Source: DATFML01 sp964571225
GTDB lineage: Bacteria; Pseudomonadota; Gammaproteobacteria; DATFLG01
Direction of reading: 5' to 3'
Length of the DNA stretch: 22,499 bases
Assembly (NCBI GenBank): GCA_964571225.1
Contig: CAZNBB010000058.1
Span: 1 to 22,499, forward strand
The position numbers and the translations under genes are program-made. Positions 7,198 to 15,008 of this stretch are shown piece by piece (position 1 is the stretch's first letter; each line of letters opens with the position of its first letter). The notes beneath the pieces were generated by a model. The model saw only the letters and a list, made by a program, of their open reading frames with translations. It was not told the origin of the DNA and made no database searches.

Positions 7198-9270
7198 TCA
7201 GTGGCTTGAGGGGTCGCCGTAGAGGAAGCAACGCACGGCGCGCCCGTCCTGCTCGGTAACCCCCGGATAACGCTCCCGGCACACGGCCATGGCGTCGGGG
7301 CAGCGCGGGTGGAAATGGCAGCCCCGGGGCGGTGCCGCCGGCGACGGCAGATCGCCCTGCAGGCGAATCACCTGACGCCCGCTATCGGGCTCGACATCCG
7401 GCACGGCGGACAGCAACGCCTTCGTGTAGGGATGCAGGGGCTGCTCCAACACCTGGCGCACGGTACCGTGCTCCACGATTCGGCCCAGATACATGACCGC
7501 CACCTCGTCGGCAAGATACCCCACCACCGACAGATCATGGGTGATGAACAGATAGGCCAGCCCCAACTCGTCTTGCAGGCCGCGCAACAGGTTGAGTATC
7601 TGGGCCTGCACCGACACATCCAGGGCGCTGGTGGGCTCGTCACAGACCAGCAGCTTTGGATTCACCGCCAGCGCACGGGCGATGCAGATCCGCTGGCGCT
7701 GCCCCCCGGAGAACTCGTGGGGATAGCGGGCGCGGTGCTCCGGCAGCAGACCCACCTGTCCCAGCAGCTCCTCCACCCGGGCGCGGCGCTCGGCAGGCGA
7801 GCGGATCACCTTCTGGGCCAGCATGCCCTCCTCGATGATGTCACCGACGCGCATGCGGGGATTCATGGAGGAGAACGGGTCCTGAAAAATGATCTGAAAA
7901 TCCCTGCGCTGATTGCGCAGCGCGCGCCCCCGCAGGCGGGTAAGCTCCACATTGCGGAAGCGGACGTTGCCGGCAGTGGGCCGGATGAGTTGCAGGATGG
8001 CCTTGCCTACCGTGGTCTTTCCACAGCCCGACTCTCCTACCAGAGCCACTGTTCGCGCGCGCCCGATGGCCAGGGAGACGCCGTCGACAGCATAGACATG
8101 GCCTACCACCCGCTTGAACACGCCTTTCTGGATGGGGAAGTGAACCTTGAGATCCTGTACATCCAGCAGCGCTTCGGTGCCGGATCTCTGCCGCGGAACG
8201 GCGGACGGAGCTACAGACGGTGCGGGTTCCCGTTCGGCCCGCTCGGCATGTTTCGGCTCGGCCAGATGGCAGCGCACACCTTGCCCCGTGTGGGTCTCTA
8301 TCCAACGGGGCACAACCGTTTCGCAGGTATCCCAGGCCCGATCGCAGCGCGCCGCGAACCGGCAGCCTCGGAATCCGCGGTCCAGAGCAGGGACGTTGCC
8401 CGGGATGACACGCAGGGGTTGGTCGCGCTTGCTCATCTCCGGTACGGATTCGAACAGCTTGCGGCTGTACGGATGGCGAGGCGCCTTGAAGAAGCTTTCG
8501 CGGTCCGCCAGTTCCACGATCTGGCCCGCATACATCACCGCGATCCGATCCGCCATCTGGGCCACCACCCCCAGATCGTGGGTAATGAGCAAAACCGCCA
8601 TTCCCATCTGCTGCTGCAACCGGCCCAGCAGCGCCAGCACCTCAGCCTGGATGGTCACATCCAGAGCGGTGGTGGGTTCGTCGGCGATCAACAGGTCCGG
8701 ATCACCGGCCAGCGCGATGGCGATCATCACCCGCTGCTTCATACCGCCGGACAGCTGATGGGGATACTCGCCGTAGCGCATGGCGGGATCGGGAATGCCC
8801 ACCGCCTCCAGAAGCTCCAATACCCGCCGACGTGCGGCAGCACCTCGCAAGCCCCGGTGCCGGCGCACGCTTTCGTCGATCTGGCGGCCCACGGTAAGCA
8901 CCGGGTTCAGGGAGGTCATGGGCTCCTGGAAGATCATGCCGATACGTCCGCCCCGCACATCCCGCATGGCCACCTCGGGCAGAGCCAGCAGATCCTGTCC
9001 GTCCAGCATGATATGTCCGCCCGCGATGCGCCCGCCGGGCTCGGGCAGCAGGCGCATGATGGATAGCGCAGTCATGGATTTGCCGCAGCCCGATTCGCCC
9101 AGCAGGGCAAAGGTTTCGCCGCGCCGGATATCGAAGCTGACATCGTCCACCGCTCGAACCGGCCGCTCTGTGCTTCCCAGCTGGGTCCGCAGCCCTTGCA
9201 GACTCAGCAGTACGTCGCCGGCCGCCGCATCGACGGCCGGACGCAATGTCCTGACGGTTGGGTTTCCCAC
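7198..9270 (-). CDS. Fused double-ATPase subunit of a peptide ABC transporter (YejF/NppD/GsiA-like)
   Basis: One polypeptide of about 690 residues carries both ATPase halves of a peptide importer (DppD- and DppF-like). Each half has a Walker A (GESGCGKS near residue 58, GESGCGKT near 412), an ABC signature (LSGGMKQR, FSGGQRQR), a Walker B ending in DEPT, and the switch His in THDL. Each half ends in an oligopeptide-transporter HPY extension with four cysteines spaced C-x5-C-x6-C...C (GCRFAARC...C and GCHFHPRC...C). A charged, Pro-rich linker of about 30 residues joins the halves. I prefer GTG 9270: AGGTGAG lies about eight bases upstream of it, whereas GTG 9282 would have its ribosome site directly abutting the start. 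The preceding permease stop is a few bases upstream, so translational coupling is likely. Confidence 0.93.
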   Translation of the reverse strand: MGNPTVRTLRPAVDAAAGDVLLSLQGLRTQLGSTERPVRAVDDVSFDIRRGETFALLGESGCGKSMTALSIMRLLPEPGGRIAGGHIMLDGQDLLALPEVAMRDVRGGRIGMIFQEPMTSLNPVLTVGRQIDESVRRHRGLRGAAARRRVLELLEAVGIPDPAMRYGEYPHQLSGGMKQRVMIAIALAGDPDLLIADEPTTALDVTIQAEVLALLGRLQQQMGMAVLLITHDLGVVAQMADRIAVMYAGQIVELADRESFFKAPRHPYSRKLFESVPEMSKRDQPLRVIPGNVPALDRGFRGCRFAARCDRAWDTCETVVPRWIETHTGQGVRCHLAEPKHAERAEREPAPSVAPSAVPRQRSGTEALLDVQDLKVHFPIQKGVFKRVVGHVYAVDGVSLAIGRARTVALVGESGCGKTTVGKAILQLIRPTAGNVRFRNVELTRLRGRALRNQRRDFQIIFQDPFSSMNPRMRVGDIIEEGMLAQKVIRSPAERRARVEELLGQVGLLPEHRARYPHEFSGGQRQRICIARALAVNPKLLVCDEPTSALDVSVQAQILNLLRGLQDELGLAYLFITHDLSVVGYLADEVAVMYLGRIVEHGTVRQVLEQPLHPYTKALLSAVPDVEPDSGRQVIRLQGDLPSPAAPPRGCHFHPRCPDAMAVCRERYPGVTEQDGRAVRCFLYGDPSSH

Positions 9271-9288
9271 GGAGTCTCTCACCTCGGT

Positions 9289-10698
9289 TCAGCGCTCGCG
9301 CAATCGTGGGTCGAAGGCATCCTGCACCGCGTCGGCAAACAGGTTGGCTGCCAATACAAGGCCCACCATGAACAGGAACGCCGCCAGCAACGACCACCAC
9401 ACGATGGGATCGCGGGCCATTTCCAGACGCGCCCGGTTGATCATGTTGCCCCAACTGTTCATGGTGGGGTCCACGCCGACCCCCACATAGGAAAGGACCG
9501 CTTCGGCCAACACCAGGCCGCTGAAATCCAGCACCACCGAGATCAGCACGATGTGCATCACGTTGGGCACCATGTGGCGCACCATGATCTTGAAATCCCC
9601 CACCCCGAAAGCGCGCGCCGCCTGCACATAGTCGGCTTCCACCAGTTTCAGCGCCTCGCCCCGCAGCAGCCGGCACAGTCCGGTCCAGTTTGTGATACCC
9701 AGGATCACGCACAACCCCAGGAGCCGCACGTCGGCCCGCTGGGTATTGGTGTCGAACATGTTCGGATGGTTGGCCATGTAGACCTGCAGCATGAGCACGG
9801 CCGCGGCGATCAACAGAACACCGGGAATGGAATTCAGGGTGGTATAGACATACTGGATGACATCGTCCACCCAGCCACGGAAATAGCCGGCCATAATGCC
9901 CAGCATGATGGCGAACGGCAGCATGACCAGCGTGGTGAGCGTGCCGATCACCAGACCCGTGCGGATACTCTTCAAGGTCTGGTAATAGACATCCTCACCG
10001 ACTTTGTCCGTGCCGAATATGTGATAGTAGGGCGCCAGATTCACACTCAGCATGACCAGCAGGATGACGACCGCCAATACGGCCATCACAACCCGCCAGG
10101 GGATCTCGGTGCGACCCCGCAGCAGGCGCAGCGCCATCTCGCGGGCGGACACATGGTGCCTGCGGGCAAGCAACAAAGAGAGCCCCGCAAATACCAGCAC
10201 GGTCAGGCCCAGGGCCTCCAACGCGCCCCAGCCGCTGCGCCGCAGGATATCCGGTATGCGCTGGGTCTTCGGATCGGTGAGCTGGGCGCCCCCGTGCTTG
10301 AGCCGGGGATAGATGCGCTCCTCCTTGCCGTCGGGAAGGCGCACCGTCTCCTTGACATATGAGTAGGCGGCGAAGGGCGCCGAGTAGGTCTGCTCGCCGC
10401 CGGTGCGCAGAGGCGTCAGCAGCACGTCAAGCAGGCTGAGCACCTGAGTCGAGTACTGGACCGGCTGATTGGGACCGGTGCTGGGCAATGCCGGGCGGAA
10501 GTGCACCGAATCCAGAAGCCCGATGACCACGTACGCCAGCAGCACCACCAGCGCACCCGCTCCGAGGCTGCTGCGCACTACCCGCACCCATTGTTCACGC
10601 AGGTGCTCGCGCCGCGACACGTACCAACCGAAACCGACGACGCTTGCCACCAGCACATAGACCAGGGCATCGGTCCACAGGACAACAGGTTCAAACAC
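9289..10698 (-). CDS. Peptide ABC transporter permease (DppC/OppC/YejE-like) with enlarged N-terminus
   Basis: A 469-residue inner-membrane permease of the BPD_transp_1 superfamily, one of two channel subunits of the peptide importer. The C-terminal part has the expected core, including the EAA loop (about EADYVQAARAFGVGDFKIMVRHMVPN), where the ATPase docks, and ends in DAFDPRLRER as in OppC-type proteins. The N-terminal part is unusual: hydrophobic segments near 7-27 and 44-64, then a polar stretch of about 95 residues, probably periplasmic, then two further hydrophobic segments near 163-182 and 206-223 before the core. OppC/DppC proteins are normally about 300 residues and YejE about 340. 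GTG start at 10698 with GGGAGG seven bases upstream. It is 66 bp after the other permease gene and a few bases before the ATPase. Confidence 0.9.
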   Translation of the reverse strand: MFEPVVLWTDALVYVLVASVVGFGWYVSRREHLREQWVRVVRSSLGAGALVVLLAYVVIGLLDSVHFRPALPSTGPNQPVQYSTQVLSLLDVLLTPLRTGGEQTYSAPFAAYSYVKETVRLPDGKEERIYPRLKHGGAQLTDPKTQRIPDILRRSGWGALEALGLTVLVFAGLSLLLARRHHVSAREMALRLLRGRTEIPWRVVMAVLAVVILLVMLSVNLAPYYHIFGTDKVGEDVYYQTLKSIRTGLVIGTLTTLVMLPFAIMLGIMAGYFRGWVDDVIQYVYTTLNSIPGVLLIAAAVLMLQVYMANHPNMFDTNTQRADVRLLGLCVILGITNWTGLCRLLRGEALKLVEADYVQAARAFGVGDFKIMVRHMVPNVMHIVLISVVLDFSGLVLAEAVLSYVGVGVDPTMNSWGNMINRARLEMARDPIVWWSLLAAFLFMVGLVLAANLFADAVQDAFDPRLRER

Positions 10699-10764
10699 CG
10701 CCGCCTCCCCTGCAGACGCGCCGCATACGTTCGTTGAACCTGTCGGCCATGGCTTTCATCATCG

Positions 10765-11742
10765 TCAGGACAATCGGATCCGGGGGTCCACCAGGGTGTA
10801 GGAAATATCCGTGAGTATCAGCCCGATGATGTACATCACCGAACCGAGGAACACCATGGCCCGCACGATGGCGAAGTCCTGCCGCTGGATGGCATGGATG
10901 GTATAGCTGCCCAGACCGGGTATCCCGAAGAACGATTCCAGAATCAGGCTGCCCATGAACAGCAAAGGCAGCACCGCCACGGAGCCCGTCAGTATGGGAA
11001 CCAGGCCGTTCTTCAGCACATGCCGGAACATGACCTGGTACTCAGCCAGCCCCTTGGCGCGGGCGGTACGCACGAAGTCCTTGCCCATCTCCTCGAGAAA
11101 CAGCGTGCGGAACCAGCGGGTCTGTCCGCCGATGCCGCCTACAATGCCGATCGCGATGGGCAGCAATACGAACTTGAAGGCATGTACCCCGGGGCTGTAT
11201 CCGGATATGGGCACAAGGCGCAGCACCTTGCCCACCAGGTACTGGCCGGCGATCACGTAGAACAGCGCTGATATGGACATCAGCACCACACACAGCACGA
11301 CGCCGGAAAGGTCAAAGTACGTTCGTCGGAAGAAAGCCAGAAGCAGGGCGAACGTGACGTAAGTGGCCAGTCCGATCACGAACACCGGAATCTGAATAGC
11401 CAGACTGGGCCACATGCGCTGGCGTATGTCGTAGCCGATGTCCCGACCGCTGTCGGAGCGGCCGAACTTGAAGGCGAAAAGGGTTACGGATTTCTGAAAA
11501 AAGATTGTCTGGGTGAATTTGTCCAGCCCGTGGTCCTTGGCGTTGTAGAGCAGCGGCAGGTTGTAACCATGCTGTTCCTTCCAAAGCTCGACGGCTTGCG
11601 GCGTGACCCGTCGCATGCCGAGATGCATGCGGGCCATGTCGTCCGGCGTGTTGACAACGAAGAACAACATGAACGTCAGCAGATTCACCCCGATCAGGAT
11701 CGGGATGGCATACAACACACGGCGGATGATGTAGGCAAACAT
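10765..11742 (-). CDS. Peptide ABC transporter permease (DppB/OppB/YejB-like)
   Basis: This inner-membrane permease pairs with the DppC-like subunit to form the translocation path. The N-terminus MFAYIIRRVLYAIPILIGVNLLTF is typical of DppB/OppB proteins. A periplasmic loop follows (about 40-110), then several membrane segments. The EAA loop reads near KDFVRTARAKGLAEYQVMFRHVLKNG, and the C-terminus DISYTLVDPRIRLS is characteristic. I chose ATG 11742, with GAGAG about eight bases upstream. A TTG at 11757, overlapping the stop of the substrate-binding protein gene, would add five residues without a better ribosome site. Tight packing with the upstream gene indicates a single operon. Confidence 0.93.
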   Translation of the reverse strand: MFAYIIRRVLYAIPILIGVNLLTFMLFFVVNTPDDMARMHLGMRRVTPQAVELWKEQHGYNLPLLYNAKDHGLDKFTQTIFFQKSVTLFAFKFGRSDSGRDIGYDIRQRMWPSLAIQIPVFVIGLATYVTFALLLAFFRRTYFDLSGVVLCVVLMSISALFYVIAGQYLVGKVLRLVPISGYSPGVHAFKFVLLPIAIGIVGGIGGQTRWFRTLFLEEMGKDFVRTARAKGLAEYQVMFRHVLKNGLVPILTGSVAVLPLLFMGSLILESFFGIPGLGSYTIHAIQRQDFAIVRAMVFLGSVMYIIGLILTDISYTLVDPRIRLS

Positions 11743-11753
11743 ATGGCGCGCTC

Positions 11754-13931
11754 TCAACTGTTGCCGCTATGGGCCGTCCTGTGGGTGCGGCGCCAGTAGC
11801 TGTAGGAAGCCGGGAGCATCGACGCCACAACGAACAGACCCACCAGCACCAGCGGCCACCAGATGGGCCGGTTCCACGCATCCCGTTCCCTGGCCCGCAA
11901 CGCCGGATCGATGCGCTTGTACTTGAGGTTGTTGTTGGCCATCAGATTGGGCTTCGCGTTGCCATACCAGTTGTGGTACAGCGAGATGGTCTTCGGATAG
12001 TACCCCCATACCCAGGGCGCATCCTTCCAAACGATTTCCAACATCTTGTGGACCACAGCCATCCGCTTCGGGCCGTTGCTCATGTTCTTCATGCGGTCGA
12101 ACAGAGCGTTGAAGCGCGGATTGTTGTAGTTGGCCGCATTCTCGCCGTTGTGTTCCACCTTGCCGTTGGGCCCGTACAGCAGGAACAGGAAATTTTCCGG
12201 ATCCGGATAGTCGGCATTCCAGCCCCACATGAACAGTTGCTCGGTGCCCCGTTGCATCTTGTCCTGAAAACGGTTGTAGTCCGTATCGCGGATGTCGAGT
12301 TGGATATCGATCTTGTTGAACTGCTTGCGCAGCCAGTCGTATTGGGCCTTGGCATCCGGCCCGCCTCCCGGGGTATCCAGGTGCAGCAGCAGCGGAGCGC
12401 CGGTCTTGGCATCGCGCCCGTCCGGGTAACCCGCCTGCGCCAGCAGGCGCTTGGCAACCGCAATGGCCTTGCGTTGCGGCCCGTTGGAGGTCCAGTTGTA
12501 AACGTAGGGATCGATGCCTTCCCTGCCCTTCTGATAGCCGAAGATCCCCGGGGGAATGGGTCCCTGGGCGGCAACCCCCTGGCCATTGAGAAAGATGGAT
12601 ATGTAGTCCTCGTAGTTCAGGGCGATGGAAATGGCCTGACGGAGCTTACGTGCCCTCTCGCCGTAGCCGCCCACCACCGGATCGAGCATGTTGAAGCCCA
12701 TATAGTAAATGGAGGGCGCCACGGCCGTCTCCATCTTGATGTGTTTCCTGCGCATAGCACCAGTGAGGGCGAGCTCGCCGCCCGAACCGATCCGGATCGC
12801 CTGATCGAAGCTGTCGCTGGTCACTCCGGACACGTCATAGTAGCCCTGCAGGAATTTGTTCCAGTAGGGGATGCTTTCGGGTTCCAGACTGAAAATGATC
12901 TTGTGTATGAAGGGCAGACGCTTGCCGGCGTCGGCGAGCAGGCCCGCCTTGGCGTCGCCGGGTTCTCCGACGGAAGGATAGCGCTCTTCGTGGAAATCCG
13001 GATTGCGGACCAGCACCATCTGACGATTCGGGTTGTTGATGGTCATCATATAGGGGCCCGAACCTACCGGATACCAGTCCAGGGAGATGTTGCGGTCCGC
13101 AAGCCCCGGTTGGCTGTAGAAGTGCACCGCCTCGTGGGGCATGGGCGCAAAGAAGGGCATGGCCAGCCAGTACCGGAACTGCGGATACTTGCCCCGAATG
13201 GTGATCTTGTAGCTGTAGCGGCCGGTCACTTCCGCGCCGGGCAACGAGTATTTGTCCAGGTCGACGTAGCCCTGCCCACCCGGGGACTGACGCACCTTGC
13301 GCAGTGTCTGCGCGAGCTTCTTCAGGCCGACAATGTACTCGCTCATCAACCCGTAAATAGGCGATTGCACTTTGGGGTCTGCCAGCCGTTTGATCTCGTA
13401 AACGAAGTCGGCCGCTGTGACTTCCCGGGTTCCGGTATGCTTGAAATCGCCAATGGTATGGATGCCCGCCAGCTGATCAGGCTTCAGATGCAGGTACAGA
13501 GGCTTGCCGTCGGGGCCCCGCGCGAACGCCGGATGGGGCTGGTAATGCATATCGGGTCGGATATGGATGTGATAGACCGTATAGGCAATGGACGACACCG
13601 GCGCGTCGGTCGGCAGAGGGTGCCCTTCGGCATCCAGGTACGTGCGGGTCGGCATGCTCGCCGCTGCGAGCGGCACCAGCGTGTAGGGCCGTTTGAGGTA
13701 CTGGTACTCCAGCGGCGGCTCGTAGATCTGAGCGATCACCTGATATTCGTTGGCGCTGTAGGCGCGGCCCGGGTCCAGGTGCTTGGGCCGTTCCTGGAAG
13801 CCCAGATAGAGAATGTTCTTTCCCGCCTGGGAAGCGGGATAGGGATCGTTCCACGGCTGCTGGCTGCAGGCGCTGAGGCCCACCACCAACAGCAGCATCC
13901 AGCGGCGCCAGCCGACCATCGGATTACCCAT
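11754..13931 (-). CDS. Peptide ABC transporter substrate-binding lipoprotein (SBP_bac_5) with C-terminal membrane segment
   Basis: First gene of the transporter operon, encoding the extracytoplasmic solute receptor. The 725 residues begin with a lipoprotein signal: RR, a hydrophobic core LLLVVGL, then lipobox LSAC with C22 as the lipidation site and Ser at +2. The body matches family 5 solute-binding proteins (YLGFQERPKHLDPGRAYSANEYQ near 42-64, where the fold begins; DYNRFQDKMQRGTEQLFMWGW and DYPDPENF near the C-terminal third). Unlike typical family members, it then has a strongly hydrophobic segment of about 20 residues (WWPLVLVGLFVVASMLPASY) followed by an Arg/His-rich tail, a likely C-terminal transmembrane anchor. 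ATG 13931 has AGGA six bases upstream. P. aeruginosa has two binding-protein genes at this position; here there is one. Confidence 0.93.
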   Translation of the reverse strand: MGNPMVGWRRWMLLLVVGLSACSQQPWNDPYPASQAGKNILYLGFQERPKHLDPGRAYSANEYQVIAQIYEPPLEYQYLKRPYTLVPLAAASMPTRTYLDAEGHPLPTDAPVSSIAYTVYHIHIRPDMHYQPHPAFARGPDGKPLYLHLKPDQLAGIHTIGDFKHTGTREVTAADFVYEIKRLADPKVQSPIYGLMSEYIVGLKKLAQTLRKVRQSPGGQGYVDLDKYSLPGAEVTGRYSYKITIRGKYPQFRYWLAMPFFAPMPHEAVHFYSQPGLADRNISLDWYPVGSGPYMMTINNPNRQMVLVRNPDFHEERYPSVGEPGDAKAGLLADAGKRLPFIHKIIFSLEPESIPYWNKFLQGYYDVSGVTSDSFDQAIRIGSGGELALTGAMRRKHIKMETAVAPSIYYMGFNMLDPVVGGYGERARKLRQAISIALNYEDYISIFLNGQGVAAQGPIPPGIFGYQKGREGIDPYVYNWTSNGPQRKAIAVAKRLLAQAGYPDGRDAKTGAPLLLHLDTPGGGPDAKAQYDWLRKQFNKIDIQLDIRDTDYNRFQDKMQRGTEQLFMWGWNADYPDPENFLFLLYGPNGKVEHNGENAANYNNPRFNALFDRMKNMSNGPKRMAVVHKMLEIVWKDAPWVWGYYPKTISLYHNWYGNAKPNLMANNNLKYKRIDPALRARERDAWNRPIWWPLVLVGLFVVASMLPASYSYWRRTHRTAHSGNS

Positions 13932-14055
13932 GGATCTTCCTGGGGACAGACCCCGTTGGGCCTACTGAGGAGGCGCGACGGGCGCCGGCGCCCCGATGTC
14001 GCACCACGTATGCCGCCGGTCGCTGCGAAACGGCAACCGACGAACCTCCGGCCCG

Positions 14056-14061
14056 ATTATA
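14056..14061 (-). promoter_or_regulatory. Candidate -10 box for the peptide transporter operon
   Basis: A perfect TATAAT is read on the minus strand about 125 bp upstream of the substrate-binding protein start, in otherwise GC-rich sequence. The -35 region at 17-bp spacing (CTGTGT) is a poor match, so an activator may be needed. This lies in the 278-bp divergent region shared with fabI. Confidence 0.45.
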
Positions 14062-14113
14062 TAGGCGCACCACCTGGAACACAGCCCGCCGCTCTTCCCG
14101 TCGTCCACGAATT

Positions 14114-14132
14114 CCGGTACCTTACGTGCCGG
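14114..14132. promoter_or_regulatory. Imperfect palindrome upstream of fabI
   Basis: CCGGTAC (14114-14120) and GTGCCGG (14126-14132) form an inverted repeat around a 5-bp spacer with one mismatch, 78 bp before the fabI start. It could be a repressor site for fabI or for the divergent transporter operon, or a chance palindrome. I do not recognise the binding protein. Confidence 0.25.
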
Positions 14133-14209
14133 AGCCCGAGATTTCCACAGGGGAGGGCTGGGGCCCGGACGAACGCCCTCTGCGTCTGACAGCACCAATG
14201 AGATAAGCC

Positions 14210-15004
14210 ATGGGATTTCTTACCGGCAAACGCGCGCTGATCGTGGGATTGGCAAGCAACCGCTCCATAGCCTGGGGCATCGCCCAGGCCATGCACCGCG
14301 AGGGCGCCGAACTGGCGTTTACCTACCAGAACGAAAAGCTCCGCGATCGGGTCGAGAAGATGGCCGCCGAATGCGGCTCCGAGATCACTGTTCCCTGCGA
14401 CGTCAGCAGCGACGAACAGATCGACGCCGTCTTCGAGCATCTGGACGACTACTGGGAACACCTGGACATCATCGTTCATTCCGTCGCGTTCGCCCCAAAG
14501 GACCAATTGGAAGGCGATTTTGTGGACAGCGTGAGCCGGGAGGGGTTCCGGATCGCCCATGAGATCAGCTCCTACAGTTTCGCGGCATTGGCCAAAGCCG
14601 GCTGCAGAATGATGGAAGGCCGGGACGGATCCCTTATCACGCTGAGCTATCTCGGCGCCGAACGTGCAATGCCCAACTACAACGTCATGGGCCTCGCCAA
14701 GGCAAGCCTGGAGGCCAACGTGCGCTACCTCGCCCAAAGCCTGGGGCCCGACGGAATCCGGGTGAACGCGGTCTCGGCCGGCCCCATCCGGACCCTGGCG
14801 GCAGCAGGCATCGGTAACTTCCGCAAGATGCTGGACCATGTCGAGAAGACAGCGCCCCTGCGACGCAACGTGACCATCGACCAGGTGGGCAATGCCGCGG
14901 CGTTCCTGTGCTCCGACCTGGCAGCGGGCATCACGGGCGAGATTCTTTACGTGGACTCCGGCTACAACACCATCGGCATGGGTCCGCTGGAAGCGGCCGA
15001 CTGA
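14210..15004 (+). CDS. fabI: Enoyl-[acyl-carrier-protein] reductase, NADH-dependent
   Basis: FabI catalyses the last reduction of each fatty-acid elongation cycle, converting trans-2-enoyl-ACP to acyl-ACP in the cytoplasm. The 264 residues align closely with E. coli FabI (262) over the whole length. The divergent SDR cofactor site lies at the N-terminus (LIVGLASNRSIAWGIA), and the catalytic Tyr and Lys are present: Y147 in SYLGAER, Y157 in NYNVMG and K164 in LAKAS (E. coli Y146, Y156, K163). Position 93, glycine in the E. coli enzyme and a known triclosan-resistance site, is alanine here (HSVAFAP). ATG 14210 has GAGATAAG upstream. The gene is divergent from the peptide transporter operon and converges on the symporter gene with only four bases between stops. 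Confidence 0.96.
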   Translation: MGFLTGKRALIVGLASNRSIAWGIAQAMHREGAELAFTYQNEKLRDRVEKMAAECGSEITVPCDVSSDEQIDAVFEHLDDYWEHLDIIVHSVAFAPKDQLEGDFVDSVSREGFRIAHEISSYSFAALAKAGCRMMEGRDGSLITLSYLGAERAMPNYNVMGLAKASLEANVRYLAQSLGPDGIRVNAVSAGPIRTLAAAGIGNFRKMLDHVEKTAPLRRNVTIDQVGNAAAFLCSDLAAGITGEILYVDSGYNTIGMGPLEAAD

Positions 15005-15008
15005 ATCT

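Noticed and set aside
7309..9066. Long plus-strand open frame opposite the fused ATPase
   Set aside because: Shadow frame; both ATPase halves with all motifs are on the other strand.
11769..14189. Open frame of 806 codons on the plus strand, antisense to the substrate-binding protein
   Set aside because: It is the codon shadow of a GC-rich gene; the minus-strand protein has clear family motifs, a lipobox and a ribosome site, while the antisense product resembles nothing and is His/Val/Arg-biased.
13962..14198. Minus-strand open frame of 78 codons between the transporter operon and fabI
   Set aside because: No recognisable product, and it overlaps the likely promoter region of the divergent genes.
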